Shown: positions 36,075-48,973 of the stretch, piece after piece
Layout: each line of letters begins with the position of its first letter
Position numbering within the stretch: the stretch's first letter is position 1
NCBI RefSeq assembly: GCF_003391095.1
Contig: NZ_CP031447.1
Span: 3,472,001 to 3,536,000, forward strand
Reading direction: 5' to 3'
From: Austwickia chelonae
GTDB taxonomy: Bacteria > Actinomycetota > Actinomycetes > Actinomycetales > Dermatophilaceae
DNA: 64,000 nt
The notes under the pieces: model-generated
What the model saw: the letters and a program-made list of their open reading frames with translations, nothing else
The model's database searches: none
What the model was told of the DNA's origin: nothing
Translations under genes and position numbers: made by a program

Positions 36075-37124
36075 TCAGCTGCTAGCTGTTGTTCGCAGCG
36101 GGGTGTGTGCCTCATCGACTTTTTCTGCGGCAAGCACCGGGGGCGGAGGGGTGCCTTCAGCGCCCCAGGTCTCGGTGTCGAGATGATCCCGGCCGTGGGT
36201 TTCGAGCCATCCTTCGTGCCGCGGCCCGCGGGGGACGATCTGGGTGGGGTTGATGTCGGTATGGACCCCGTAGTAATGCTCTTTCATATGCACGAAATCG
36301 TTCGTGTCCCCGAATCCCGGCGTCTGGAAGAGGTCTCGCGTGTACCCCCAGAGCTGAGGCATCGTTGCCAACGGCTGGCGGTTGCATTTGAAATGTGCGT
36401 AGTAGACCTCGTCGAAACGCACCAGGGTCGGATAGAGACGTAGATCAGCTTCGGTGATGCTGGCTCCCATGAGATATCTGCGTGTCGAGAGCCTTTTCTC
36501 CAAGGTATCGAGGGCATACCAGAGCTCGTCATAAGCCCGATCGTAGGAAGCCTGCGATCCGGCGAACCCGCAGCGGTAGACCCCGTTGTTGACGGAGCGG
36601 AAGATGAAGACCATCAGCTCGTCCATCTCCTCGCGGAGGTGGACGGGATAGAGGTCAGGCGCCCCTTCTCTGTGGTAGCTGCGCCATTGGCTGCCCATGT
36701 CAAGGGTCATCTGCGCATAGTCGTTGGTGACGACAGCCCCCGTACGGGTATCAACGAGTGCCGGGACGGTGATCCCGCGGGGGTAGCCGGGGTATCTCTT
36801 TTCGTAAGCGTCCTTGAGGAAGTGGATCCCCAGGACGGGGTCCTTCCCCTCAGGGTCGAGGTCAAAGGTCCAGGAGCGTTTGTCGTGCGTAGGGCCCGTA
36901 ACGCCCAGGGAGATCACGCTTTCCAAACCGTAGACACGTCGAGCGATCATGGCCCGGTTCGCCCAGGGGCAGGCCCGAGAAACAACCAGCCGATAGCGGT
37001 CGGGCTCGACCAGGTATCCCTCGCTGCCGTCGACGGTAATGCAGGTGGTGATGTAGTTGGTGTCCCGATCGAAGGCTTTCCCCTGGGTTACGTAGGAACC
37101 TTTCTGGTCTGTATTCGAGTTCAC
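36075..37124 (-). CDS. Xi-class GST-like (glutathionyl-)hydroquinone reductase
   Basis: About 349 aa. Thioredoxin-fold N-terminal domain with the catalytic SRACPWANRAMIAR (CPWA motif), then a helical GST C-domain. This is the YqjG/ECM4 type that reduces thiol-conjugated hydroquinones through a Cys thiolate. GTG start at 37124 (VNSNTDQ) has GAGGGA upstream; the frame is open to 37202. In a mycothiol-using bacterium the physiological thiol may be mycothiol rather than glutathione; this is inference. Adjacent pirin gene, same direction, about 180 bp upstream. Confidence 0.86.
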   Translation of the reverse strand: MNSNTDQKGSYVTQGKAFDRDTNYITTCITVDGSEGYLVEPDRYRLVVSRACPWANRAMIARRVYGLESVISLGVTGPTHDKRSWTFDLDPEGKDPVLGIHFLKDAYEKRYPGYPRGITVPALVDTRTGAVVTNDYAQMTLDMGSQWRSYHREGAPDLYPVHLREEMDELMVFIFRSVNNGVYRCGFAGSQASYDRAYDELWYALDTLEKRLSTRRYLMGASITEADLRLYPTLVRFDEVYYAHFKCNRQPLATMPQLWGYTRDLFQTPGFGDTNDFVHMKEHYYGVHTDINPTQIVPRGPRHEGWLETHGRDHLDTETWGAEGTPPPPVLAAEKVDEAHTPLRTTASS

Positions 37125-37306
37125 GTCTTCCCTCTTTCCGTTCACGCCGATGTCGATCGACGGCTCATCCTGACGCGCTTGGGTACGACATTCACGCACC
37201 ACTCACTAATTTCTTCCAACCCGAACAGCACGATGGGCACCCCCTGTATGGCATTGATCGCTAGCGGAAACGAATATCCTCCGATTCGATACTATTGACC
37301 CAGATT

Positions 37307-38080
37307 TCAAGCAGCATCCAAAGTGGCGTGCATCTCCCACAGCAGAATCTCGGACGGTGCCAGCGCGGTCACTTTCTGGCCACCCGTCACTGTCATTCTT
37401 GCCGCATCCCCAGCGCTCATTCGACCGCTCCCCTCCAAGTCAACAGCCCCGTCTGCGACGAAAAGATGCTGGTAAGGAGCTTGCGGAAGCGCAATTTCCT
37501 GACCAGTGGTCAATTTAGCGACATGGAATGCCGCATATTTATTTCTAATCCTGATCGCAGAATCATTTGCATACTTATCCATGCCTGTCGCTACAGTGAC
37601 AAGCCCGCCCGCCAGGTCTCTCTGAGAGATTTCGAGCTGCTCATATCCCGGCTCTACCCCTCGAGTGTCCGGCACCACCCACATCTGGATGAATCGCACT
37701 GGTTCAGCATGTCGCGCCTGACTGAAGCCATAGACCCATGAGTCATTTTTTTCCGAATGAAGAATCCCCGTACCTGCACTCATGCGCTGAGCAAGGCCGG
37801 GATAGATGATCCCGTTGTTCCCCTCGGAGTCCTGATGTACCAGGGAGCCGCTAAGCACCCAAGTGACGATTTCCATATCCCGATGAGGATGCGTCTCGAA
37901 ACCGGTTCCGGGGGCCACGATGTCGTCATTGCTCACGAGCAATAGCCCATGATGGGTATTCATCGGGTCGTAGTGATGACCGAACGAGAACGAGTGCTTG
38001 CTGTCCAGCCAGCCATACCGACTGGAGAACCGATCTGCGGCCCGGCGAAGGTCGACACCCTCTGTCGGCGTGGTGAACAT
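37307..38080 (-). CDS. Pirin-family cupin protein
   Basis: 257 aa bicupin. Metal site HPHRDMEIVTWVLSG plus HQDSEGN and the downstream GILHSEKND; relatives are iron-binding and some have quercetin 2,3-dioxygenase activity. The true substrate is unknown. A perfect inverted repeat lies 16-33 bp upstream of its start and looks like an operator. Neighbour of the GST-like reductase, with which it could share a role in quinone or flavonoid detoxification. Confidence 0.85.
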   Translation of the reverse strand: MFTTPTEGVDLRRAADRFSSRYGWLDSKHSFSFGHHYDPMNTHHGLLLVSNDDIVAPGTGFETHPHRDMEIVTWVLSGSLVHQDSEGNNGIIYPGLAQRMSAGTGILHSEKNDSWVYGFSQARHAEPVRFIQMWVVPDTRGVEPGYEQLEISQRDLAGGLVTVATGMDKYANDSAIRIRNKYAAFHVAKLTTGQEIALPQAPYQHLFVADGAVDLEGSGRMSAGDAARMTVTGGQKVTALAPSEILLWEMHATLDAA

Positions 38081-38095
38081 CTATACCCCCAAATT

Positions 38096-38113
38096 TAGGT
38101 GATGCGTCACCTA
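38096..38113. promoter_or_regulatory. Inverted-repeat operator upstream of pirin gene
   Basis: TAGGTGA-TGCG-TCACCTA, a perfect 7-bp inverted repeat with a 4-bp centre, where the -10 region of the pirin promoter should be. Probably bound by an unlinked MarR/HxlR-like regulator. Confidence 0.6.
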
Positions 38114-38751
38114 TAACTCTATAGACAGCTCGTTCAAACTTCAACCGTACGGGTGATTCACCAGACCACACCTTGGTCGTCCCTACTTATGCAGCACCCC
38201 GACTACCGCCCATCCCCCAGGCACGCGAACCGGCCCCAAGCATCCGGAGGAAAATGCCCTATAGCAGATCACTCAGGATCAAAGAGAGGCTGTGGCCGTC
38301 ACCCCTACAGATCAGCCGAGGGCCCGGCAATCTGAAATCACCCAACTTGAGACGACAAGCAATCCCGGGCAAGCAATCCCGAGATCGATGCCCCTCTTCA
38401 GCCCCGCGCCACCCCACGCAAGGCACCCCCGTCCTTCGGTCCAGGCCACCCACCCCACGAAGAATCGGGCACACCCGCCACACACCTATATCTCGGTGAG
38501 GTGAAGAATCGACCCACACAGGCTCTCCCGCCCGTCTCCGCATCTCTCCTCAGTTGAGTAACCAGACTGGCCGCGCTTCCTGCCACAGTTCGTCCGGCAC
38601 GGTTCTCTCCGGCCGAAGGAAGCACTATCCCGTCGAAGCCGGCCCCATCTTCAGCAAAAAAGAGAGCAGTGAGCCCCAACCCTGCGGAGTCCGAGCTAGA
38701 GAAAGGACGTGCCTTCGCCTTCAATCGCATCTCAGGCTTCATGAAAGAAGC

Positions 38752-38782
38752 TGTGGGGTGGGGGCTCCGCCCCCACCCCACA
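38752..38782 (-). terminator. Hairpin terminator after the HNH nuclease
   Basis: Perfect 14-bp stem (TGTGGGGTGGGGGC and its complement) with loop TCC, about 45 bp past the nuclease stop. Confidence 0.82.
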
Positions 38783-38824
38783 TGACTCCAGACCTCAGTC
38801 GGATTCAAAAAACATGTGTATCCG

Positions 38825-39553
38825 TCAGCCTGAGCAGGTACCAAGCATCTCGGTCAAGGTGCCCTTCTCGTCTGTAGACACGTTCAACTGGTACTTAGCC
38901 TTCACATGAATCCAACGAGTGGCGTACAAGCAGTGAGAAGCACTGTTGCTCGGCTTCCATTCGTTCGGAGCCTTGTCACCCTTCGCGCGGTTCGCACGGT
39001 TCTCTACCGACACGAGGACCAGGGGGTCATTGGCGAACTTAGTCCGCTTCTCGGTATCCCATTCAGCTGCACCAGTACGCCATGCGTGGGAAAGCGGGAC
39101 AACATGGTCGATATCGATATCCCTCGCAGAGTCAAAGATCCCTGCGGTGTACGGGTCAACCCACTTGCCGGTAGGACGGGTGCAATCCCCACCAAACTCC
39201 ACGTTTTGTCCATCTCGATGCAGTGCAGCGTTCCGTGCATTGCACTTTTCACTAGGAACGTTGCTCCAACCGTTCTCTGCAGCATTCTTCCAGTGGGGGA
39301 AGGATTTCCGCGAATATCCGCCTTTGTCCGCCATCTCAGCGACATTAAGGCTGGACAGCGCAGTCTTGGCCGACTCCGGCGTTTGCGAACCGTCCATGCC
39401 GATCTTCAGCTGTGCTGCGGCCACATCAGGCTTCGCTTCCTCAACCCGCGCCGCCTGGGCACTGGTAACAGGAAGGCAGATCGCTACTACGGATGCAAAA
39501 ACCAGAGAGGACCGGAGCAGTGTCTTCCTGCCGGTCTGACGTTCATTTTTCAT
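38825..39553 (-). CDS. Secreted HNH-family nuclease
   Basis: About 242 aa. Start 39553 (MKNERQTGRK) has GGAG upstream; a TTG four codons earlier is unlikely. A Sec signal ends near TSAQAARVEE. The nuclease core is DIDHVVPLSHAWRTGAAEWD followed by ANDPLVLVSVENRANRAKGD and NEWKPS, the DUF1524/HNH pattern of actinobacterial secreted nucleases. Four Cys suggest disulfides. Probably scavenges extracellular DNA, or acts as a deployed nuclease. No immunity gene is adjacent. Confidence 0.85.
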   Translation of the reverse strand: MKNERQTGRKTLLRSSLVFASVVAICLPVTSAQAARVEEAKPDVAAAQLKIGMDGSQTPESAKTALSSLNVAEMADKGGYSRKSFPHWKNAAENGWSNVPSEKCNARNAALHRDGQNVEFGGDCTRPTGKWVDPYTAGIFDSARDIDIDHVVPLSHAWRTGAAEWDTEKRTKFANDPLVLVSVENRANRAKGDKAPNEWKPSNSASHCLYATRWIHVKAKYQLNVSTDEKGTLTEMLGTCSG

Positions 39554-39993
39554 GTGAGTCTCCAAGACAGAGCTGCTCTGACTTCGGCCACATTAATGCC
39601 CGCGAATCACCCTGTCTTTAGCTAAGACTCATATATCAACGGTATTAACCGTGAATATTTAGTAAGCCTCGAAGGCCAATATGGATCGAACTGGGATACC
39701 CACTCAGAACACTCGACAAATAATCGACAAGCTGGATTTTTTGCCTAGTTATGTCTGGACTATTCCGGATTTATACAGTCCAGTACCTGGCGTTCACTAT
39801 GAACGCGACTCATTATCAAATGTTGATCCAGCGATTCACTGCCTTCAGCTGGGTTCTTGTCTGTGGGGTCCTCTGGTGGCTGTGGGTAGATGCTCTACCC
39901 GGGCCTCACCCCAGGCTCCCAGCCACACGGAATACTCCCCAAACACAAAAAGGGTCCTGACCACGTAGTGGTCAGGACCCTTCCTGAATGATT
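39554..39993. other. Intergenic region, HNH gene / rrn operon end
   Basis: AT-richer than its surroundings. Carries the nuclease promoter at 39560-39660 and the rrn terminator at 39950-39982. The short plus-strand frames here are not protein-like. Confidence 0.55.
39950..39982 (-). terminator. rrn operon terminator
   Basis: Perfect 15-bp stem (AAGGGTCCTGACCAC and its complement) with a 3-nt loop; on the minus strand it is followed by TTTTTGTGTTT. Classic intrinsic terminator just past 5S rRNA. Confidence 0.93.
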
Positions 39994-40111
39994 GTCCGGC
40001 GGCGTCCTACTCTCCCACACCGTCACCAGTGCAGTACCATCGGCGCTGAGAGGCTTAGCTTCCGGGTTCGGAATGGGACCGGGCGTTTCCCTCTCGCTAT
40101 GACCGCCGTAA
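39994..40111 (-). rRNA. rrf: 5S ribosomal RNA
   Basis: Minus-strand sequence begins TTACGGCGGTCATAGCG and includes CCCATTCCGAACCCGGAAG and the closing CGCCGCCGGAC, all conserved actinobacterial 5S segments. Ends are estimated to within a few bases. About 100 bp separates it from 23S. Confidence 0.93.
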
Positions 40112-40190
40112 CTCTCTCGTACTTACCAACCTCAGAGAATCACAACAATCTCATATGAAATTGTTCATCCCGGTTGATGTTCCGGGAATC

Positions 40191-40216
40191 ACACAGTGGA
40201 CGCGTAGCATCTTTGT
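40191..40216 (-). promoter_or_regulatory. 23S processing stalk, 3' arm
   Basis: Complementary to 43323-43347 over about 25 bp with one extra base. The two arms bracket 23S and would form the RNase III processing helix in the precursor. Confidence 0.8.
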
Positions 40217-45170
<4,954 letters not shown>

Positions 45171-45367
45171 TGAAAAACCCCAGGCCAACAAAGTTAGCCG
45201 GGAAAATCCTGGCAACAAACCAAAAGTCTCAACCATTAAGTCAAGACCGAATTGACTTGAAACCAACAAACAATTGGCATCGATTTCGGCACGCTGTTGA
45301 GTTCTCAAGAATCGGTTGCCACTTCGCTTCCGGCCCTTCCAGGCCTTTCGCTCGGCGACTTCTCTAG

Positions 45368-45395
45368 GTTATCCTTTCTTCTGAGCGAGTGTCAA
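45368..45395 (-). promoter_or_regulatory. Candidate rrn promoter
   Basis: On the minus strand, TTGACA (45395-45390), 16-bp spacer, GATAAC (45373-45368), about 200 bp upstream of mature 16S. A sigma-A-like -35 is unusually good for a high-GC genome, as expected for rrn. Confidence 0.6.
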
Positions 45396-45403
45396 ATCCG
45401 CGT

Positions 45404-45427
45404 TTTCTTGTTTTTAAAAACAAGAAA
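45404..45427. repeat. Perfect 24-bp AT-rich palindrome upstream of the rrn promoter
   Basis: TTTCTTGTTTTT followed directly by its exact reverse complement, ending 8 bp upstream of the candidate -35. Could act as an UP element or as a binding site for an rrn regulator. Confidence 0.75.
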
Positions 45428-45523
45428 TCTCGTTTTTGCTATCCGCCCGGGACAACCCGTAAAACTTTGCCACCCTCTTTGTTCGGAGTCAAATCGGCCC
45501 TCGCGACTAAAAAGACGTCGCGA

Positions 45524-45547
45524 AGTAAGCCTCTTCAGAGGCTTACT
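45524..45547. repeat. 11-bp hairpin upstream of the rrn promoter
   Basis: AGTAAGCCTCT, two bases, AGAGGCTTACT. A second inverted repeat (TCGCGAC at 45501-45507 and GTCGCGA at 45517-45523) abuts it. Possible terminator or promoter-proximal structure. Confidence 0.6.
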
Positions 45548-45974
45548 CAAAAGGGATTGACGCAGGTGAACCCTGTATCTACCGACGTGCTCCGGAACGG
45601 GGCAACTTGTCTAAGGTACACCGACTGGGCGCTCGTTTCAAACTCGCGTCGCATGGGTGTCGTCCGTCGGCGACAAGGACCCCAGGAGTGCATCGGCCCT
45701 TCTTCTACATAAGGAAGTGCCCTCTTTAATCAGCCTCGCGTCAGAACTCAGTAGAGGCCCACGAGTGAGTAACCCGGCGTCCCCCGACCCACCTGCCACT
45801 GCCGTACATGAATAACTCTCCCGCCTGCCCCAAGCCACCCCAAGGCCGGGCGCCACGCCAGGTACGCCCACCTATGTGTCGAGACGCCGAAGTTCTGAGC
45901 ACCCGACCGGTCAACGCATAGCGACGCAAAACCCGCCGAAAAAGATTGCGGATGATTCTCAATGTCGCTAGGTT

Positions 45975-47099
45975 TTGCGGGTGTTTGCCCTGGCCCGCGT
46001 GGCTGTACCGACCTCACCCCGCTGGGTCGACCAACCTGGTCGACTCCCCCTTCTCTGCTGTCTACTGACCGTATTTCTCTGTACGTCAGTCTTGATCGCT
46101 ATTTCCACCGGTGGCGCGGTCATCCCCCTGACCGACACTCTCCACTACCTCTCCCAAGCCACCATCGGAGGTGTCATCGACCGCGAGAGCCTCCCCGCCT
46201 ACCAAATCATCTGGCAGGTACGCACACCCCGAGTACTCCTAGCTGCGCTCGTCGGTGCCGCCCTCAGCTCCACCGGCGCAGTCATCCAAGCCATGGTCCG
46301 TAACGTCCTCGCCGACCCATTCCTACTGGGGGTCAGCGCCGGCGCATCCGTCGGTGCAGTCAGCGTGACCATCGGTGCCGTAGGAATGAGTTCGCTCGGC
46401 CTGAGCGCATTGGCCTCCAGCCTGGGCGTCTTCTTCGTCACCGGCGGCGCCTTCGCAGGCGCTCTACTCGCCAGCGGGCTCGTCTGGGCCGCAGCGTGGC
46501 AACGAGACACCGGGGTGACCCCCGTCAGGCTCGTCCTGACCGGAGTCGTCCTCGCCGCCGGATTCCACGCGATCATGAGCGTCCTCATCTACTTGGTCCC
46601 CGACACCGAATCGACAGCGACCGTCCTTTTCTGGTCAATGGGCTCCTTCGGAGCGGCGTCCTGGACCGTGCTGCCCATCGTCACCGTCTTCGTCTTTCTC
46701 GGGCTTCTCATCTACCGGAAACATGCACAGACATTGGACGTCCTCGCTCTCGGCGACGAAGCTGCTGCCAGCCTCGGAATCGACGTGACCGCAGCTCGCC
46801 GGTCACTCTTCTTCCTTCTCTCCCTCACCACAGGAGCCGTCACCGCAGTCAGCGGATGCATCGGCTTCGTCGGACTCGTCGTGCCCCACATCGTCCGGAT
46901 GATCGTCGGAGCCACCCACGCACGTGTCCTGGTCGTCGCACCTTTCGTCGGCGCCATCCTGATGGTCTGGGTCGACCTCCTGGCCCGTACCGTCGTCGCC
47001 CCCAGAGAACTCCCCCTCAGCGCTATCACTGCATTGATCGGAGTGCCCGTCTTCATCGTGCTACTCCGCCGCCGCGGCCAGGTCCTCGGGAACCGCTGA
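45975..47099 (+). CDS. FecCD-family ABC permease (importer 2)
   Basis: Up to 374 aa, about ten membrane helices. NVLADPFLLGVSAGASVGAV is the family signature and SGCIGFVGLVVPHIVRMIVG the ATPase-coupling segment. The frame begins with TTG at 45975; GTG at 45981 is an alternative, and neither has a clear ribosome binding site. First gene of a permease-ATPase-binding protein unit whose substrate could be a siderophore, haem, cobalamin or, by resemblance of the binding protein, coenzyme F420-0. Only one permease gene, so it should homodimerise. Confidence 0.88.
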   Translation: MRVFALARVAVPTSPRWVDQPGRLPLLCCLLTVFLCTSVLIAISTGGAVIPLTDTLHYLSQATIGGVIDRESLPAYQIIWQVRTPRVLLAALVGAALSSTGAVIQAMVRNVLADPFLLGVSAGASVGAVSVTIGAVGMSSLGLSALASSLGVFFVTGGAFAGALLASGLVWAAAWQRDTGVTPVRLVLTGVVLAAGFHAIMSVLIYLVPDTESTATVLFWSMGSFGAASWTVLPIVTVFVFLGLLIYRKHAQTLDVLALGDEAAASLGIDVTAARRSLFFLLSLTTGAVTAVSGCIGFVGLVVPHIVRMIVGATHARVLVVAPFVGAILMVWVDLLARTVVAPRELPLSAITALIGVPVFIVLLRRRGQVLGNR

Positions 47100-47887
47100 T
47101 GAATGCACACCTGAGCACCCACGGCCTCGGCATCCGGATCGGCGCCACAGAAATTGTCAACGACCTCGACCTATCCGTCCCCTCCAGAGAAGTCGTCGGT
47201 CTTCTCGGCCCCAATGGCAGCGGAAAATCGACTGTCCTTCGCACCATCTACCGGTCCCTGTCACCCAGCAGAGGAGCCATACGCCTCGACGGTGAGGAAC
47301 TTTCGAGTATGAGTCTGCGCGACAGCGCACGACACATCGCAGCCCTCGCCCAGGACAGCAGCTCCGATCTCGACTTCACCGTCGAAGAAGTCGTCCGTAT
47401 CGGACGAACCCCGCACCAGGAACGTGGACGACGACTCAACCAGCGCGAACTGGATCTGGCCGAAGAAACCATGAGCCGCATGGAGATCCTCCATCTACGG
47501 CACCGAGGAATCCTCAGCCTCTCCGGCGGCGAACGACAGCGCGTCCTCATCGCCCGTGCGCTCGTCCAAGAACCCCGACTGCTCGTCCTCGACGAACCGA
47601 CCAACCACCTCGACATCGCGCACCAGCTGCGCCTCCTCACCCTGCTCCGCAGCGGCATGTGCACCGTGCTGACCGTGCTGCACGACCTCAACCTCGCCGC
47701 AGCCGCATGCGACCGGATCTATCTGCTGGACGCCGGCCGCGTCGTCGCCAGCGGACCGCCCGAAGACGTCATCACCCCGGAAACCCTCCAGGCCGTCTAC
47801 GGCATCGACGTCCTGGTGATCCCCCACCCCGTCACCGGACGACCCCAAATTCTACACACGCTTGAATCCCTGGAGACCGCCACATGA
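47099..47887 (+). CDS. ABC importer 2, ATPase
   Basis: 262 aa. Start at 47099 shares a base with the permease stop (TGATG). Walker A GPNGSGKST, signature LSLSGGERQRV, Walker B RLLVLDEPTNHLD, switch His in VLHDLNLAAAACD. Long plus-strand frame upstream of this start is a shadow of the permease. Same operon as the flanking genes. Confidence 0.9.
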   Translation: MNAHLSTHGLGIRIGATEIVNDLDLSVPSREVVGLLGPNGSGKSTVLRTIYRSLSPSRGAIRLDGEELSSMSLRDSARHIAALAQDSSSDLDFTVEEVVRIGRTPHQERGRRLNQRELDLAEETMSRMEILHLRHRGILSLSGGERQRVLIARALVQEPRLLVLDEPTNHLDIAHQLRLLTLLRSGMCTVLTVLHDLNLAAAACDRIYLLDAGRVVASGPPEDVITPETLQAVYGIDVLVIPHPVTGRPQILHTLESLETAT

Positions 47888-48900
47888 CCCCCACCCTGCC
47901 GACCCGCGCCGCCCTCGTTCTCGCACTGTCCATCGCCACCGCACTGACCGCGTCGTGCGGAGCCAAAGTCGCCGACAACGCGAGCTCAGCAGAAGGGAAG
48001 AAACCGGCCGGAGACATCCAGGTCCAACGCTGCGGAGAAAAAGTCACCTACCGCGACCCCAGCCGAGTCATCGCCTACGAAGGCGGATCCGCCGACAAGA
48101 TGTTCGCCCTCGGACTGAGCGACAAGGTCCTCGGATACGTCATGACCCCCACCAACCCCGACCCGGCGACCTCCCCCTACGCAGCCGAATACGCCAAAGT
48201 GCCGCTGCTCTCCTCCGACCTGCTCAACAAAGAACTCGTCGTCGAGAAGAAAGCCGACATGGTCGTCGCCGGGTGGAACTCCGGGTTCTCCGAAAAACGT
48301 GGCATCACCCCGCAGATTCTCGACGGCCTGGGCATCGCCAGCTTCATGCACACCGAATCCTGCTTCGCCTACCCCGGCGCACCCGAAACGATGAAGCCGC
48401 TACCCGCGCTCTACGCCGACCTCGAACGACTCGGCAAGATCTTCCACGTCGAAGACCGTGCCAAGACCAAGGTCGACGAACTCAAAGAACGTATGGACAA
48501 AGTCCGCCAAGCCGGAAACACCCTCCCCAGCAAACCTAAGGTCTTCCTCTACGACTCCGGTACCGACCAGCCCGCCACCGCAGGGAACCAAGTACCAGTC
48601 CAAGACATCATCGACGCCGCCGGTGGAACCAATATCTACGCCGACCTGAACCAACGCTGGACCAAGACCAGCTGGGAATCCGTCGTCGAAGCCAACCCCG
48701 ACGTCATCATGATCATGTCCTACCGGGACAAGCCCGCAGCCGAGAAGATCGCCTTCCTCAAGACACACCCCGCGCTCTCCCAGGTCACCGCGGTCAAGAA
48801 TGACAAGTTCTACGTCATCGACTACAACGAATGCATCTCCGGCCCCCGAAACGTCGACGGAGCCGAGAAATTCGGAGACTGGCTACAGAAGAACCACTGA
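47884..48900 (+). CDS. ABC importer 2, substrate-binding lipoprotein
   Basis: 338 aa. Lipoprotein signal with LTASC (Cys about 25). The binding fold begins VQRCGEKVTYRDPSRVIAYE; the stretch FALGLSDKVLGYVMTPTNPD and the Cys-containing HTESCFAYPGAP are distinctive. These recall the small actinobacterial family proposed to bind coenzyme F420-0, but from memory only; a ferric-siderophore ligand is the default alternative. ATGA overlap with the ATPase. Closed by the hairpin at 48917-48960. Confidence 0.83.
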   Translation: MTPTLPTRAALVLALSIATALTASCGAKVADNASSAEGKKPAGDIQVQRCGEKVTYRDPSRVIAYEGGSADKMFALGLSDKVLGYVMTPTNPDPATSPYAAEYAKVPLLSSDLLNKELVVEKKADMVVAGWNSGFSEKRGITPQILDGLGIASFMHTESCFAYPGAPETMKPLPALYADLERLGKIFHVEDRAKTKVDELKERMDKVRQAGNTLPSKPKVFLYDSGTDQPATAGNQVPVQDIIDAAGGTNIYADLNQRWTKTSWESVVEANPDVIMIMSYRDKPAAEKIAFLKTHPALSQVTAVKNDKFYVIDYNECISGPRNVDGAEKFGDWLQKNH

Positions 48901-48916
48901 CCACCCACCTGCCGCA

Positions 48917-48960
48917 CGACGGCGGCCGACCCGAGCAAGGCTTTCGGCCGGCCGCCGTCG
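48917..48960. terminator. Convergent hairpin terminator
   Basis: 11-bp stem (CGACGGCGGCC and its complement) around a 22-nt loop, between the convergent binding-protein and OPT genes. Confidence 0.65.
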
Positions 48961-48973
48961 CTGAACCGTCAGA

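Larger units (their letters stand above)
38081..38824. other. Long intergenic region with operator and terminator
   Basis: Contains the pirin operator (38096-38113) and the hairpin at 38752-38782. No protein-like frame with a ribosome binding site; the 447-bp minus-strand frame at 38398-38844 looks like chance. Confidence 0.5.
45171..45974. other. rrn promoter and leader region
   Basis: About 800 bp without a gene. From the rrn side: a leader with the actinobacterial boxA-like run GAGAACTCAACAGCGTGCCG (complement at about 45286-45307), a candidate promoter at 45368-45395, a perfect AT palindrome at 45404-45427, a hairpin at 45524-45547, then an unremarkable stretch up to the ABC permease gene. 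Confidence 0.6.

Noticed and set aside
38398-38844. 148-codon minus-strand frame in the region between pirin and the HNH nuclease
   Set aside because: It overlaps the nuclease stop and runs through its terminator hairpin, lacks a ribosome binding site, and has no recognisable features.
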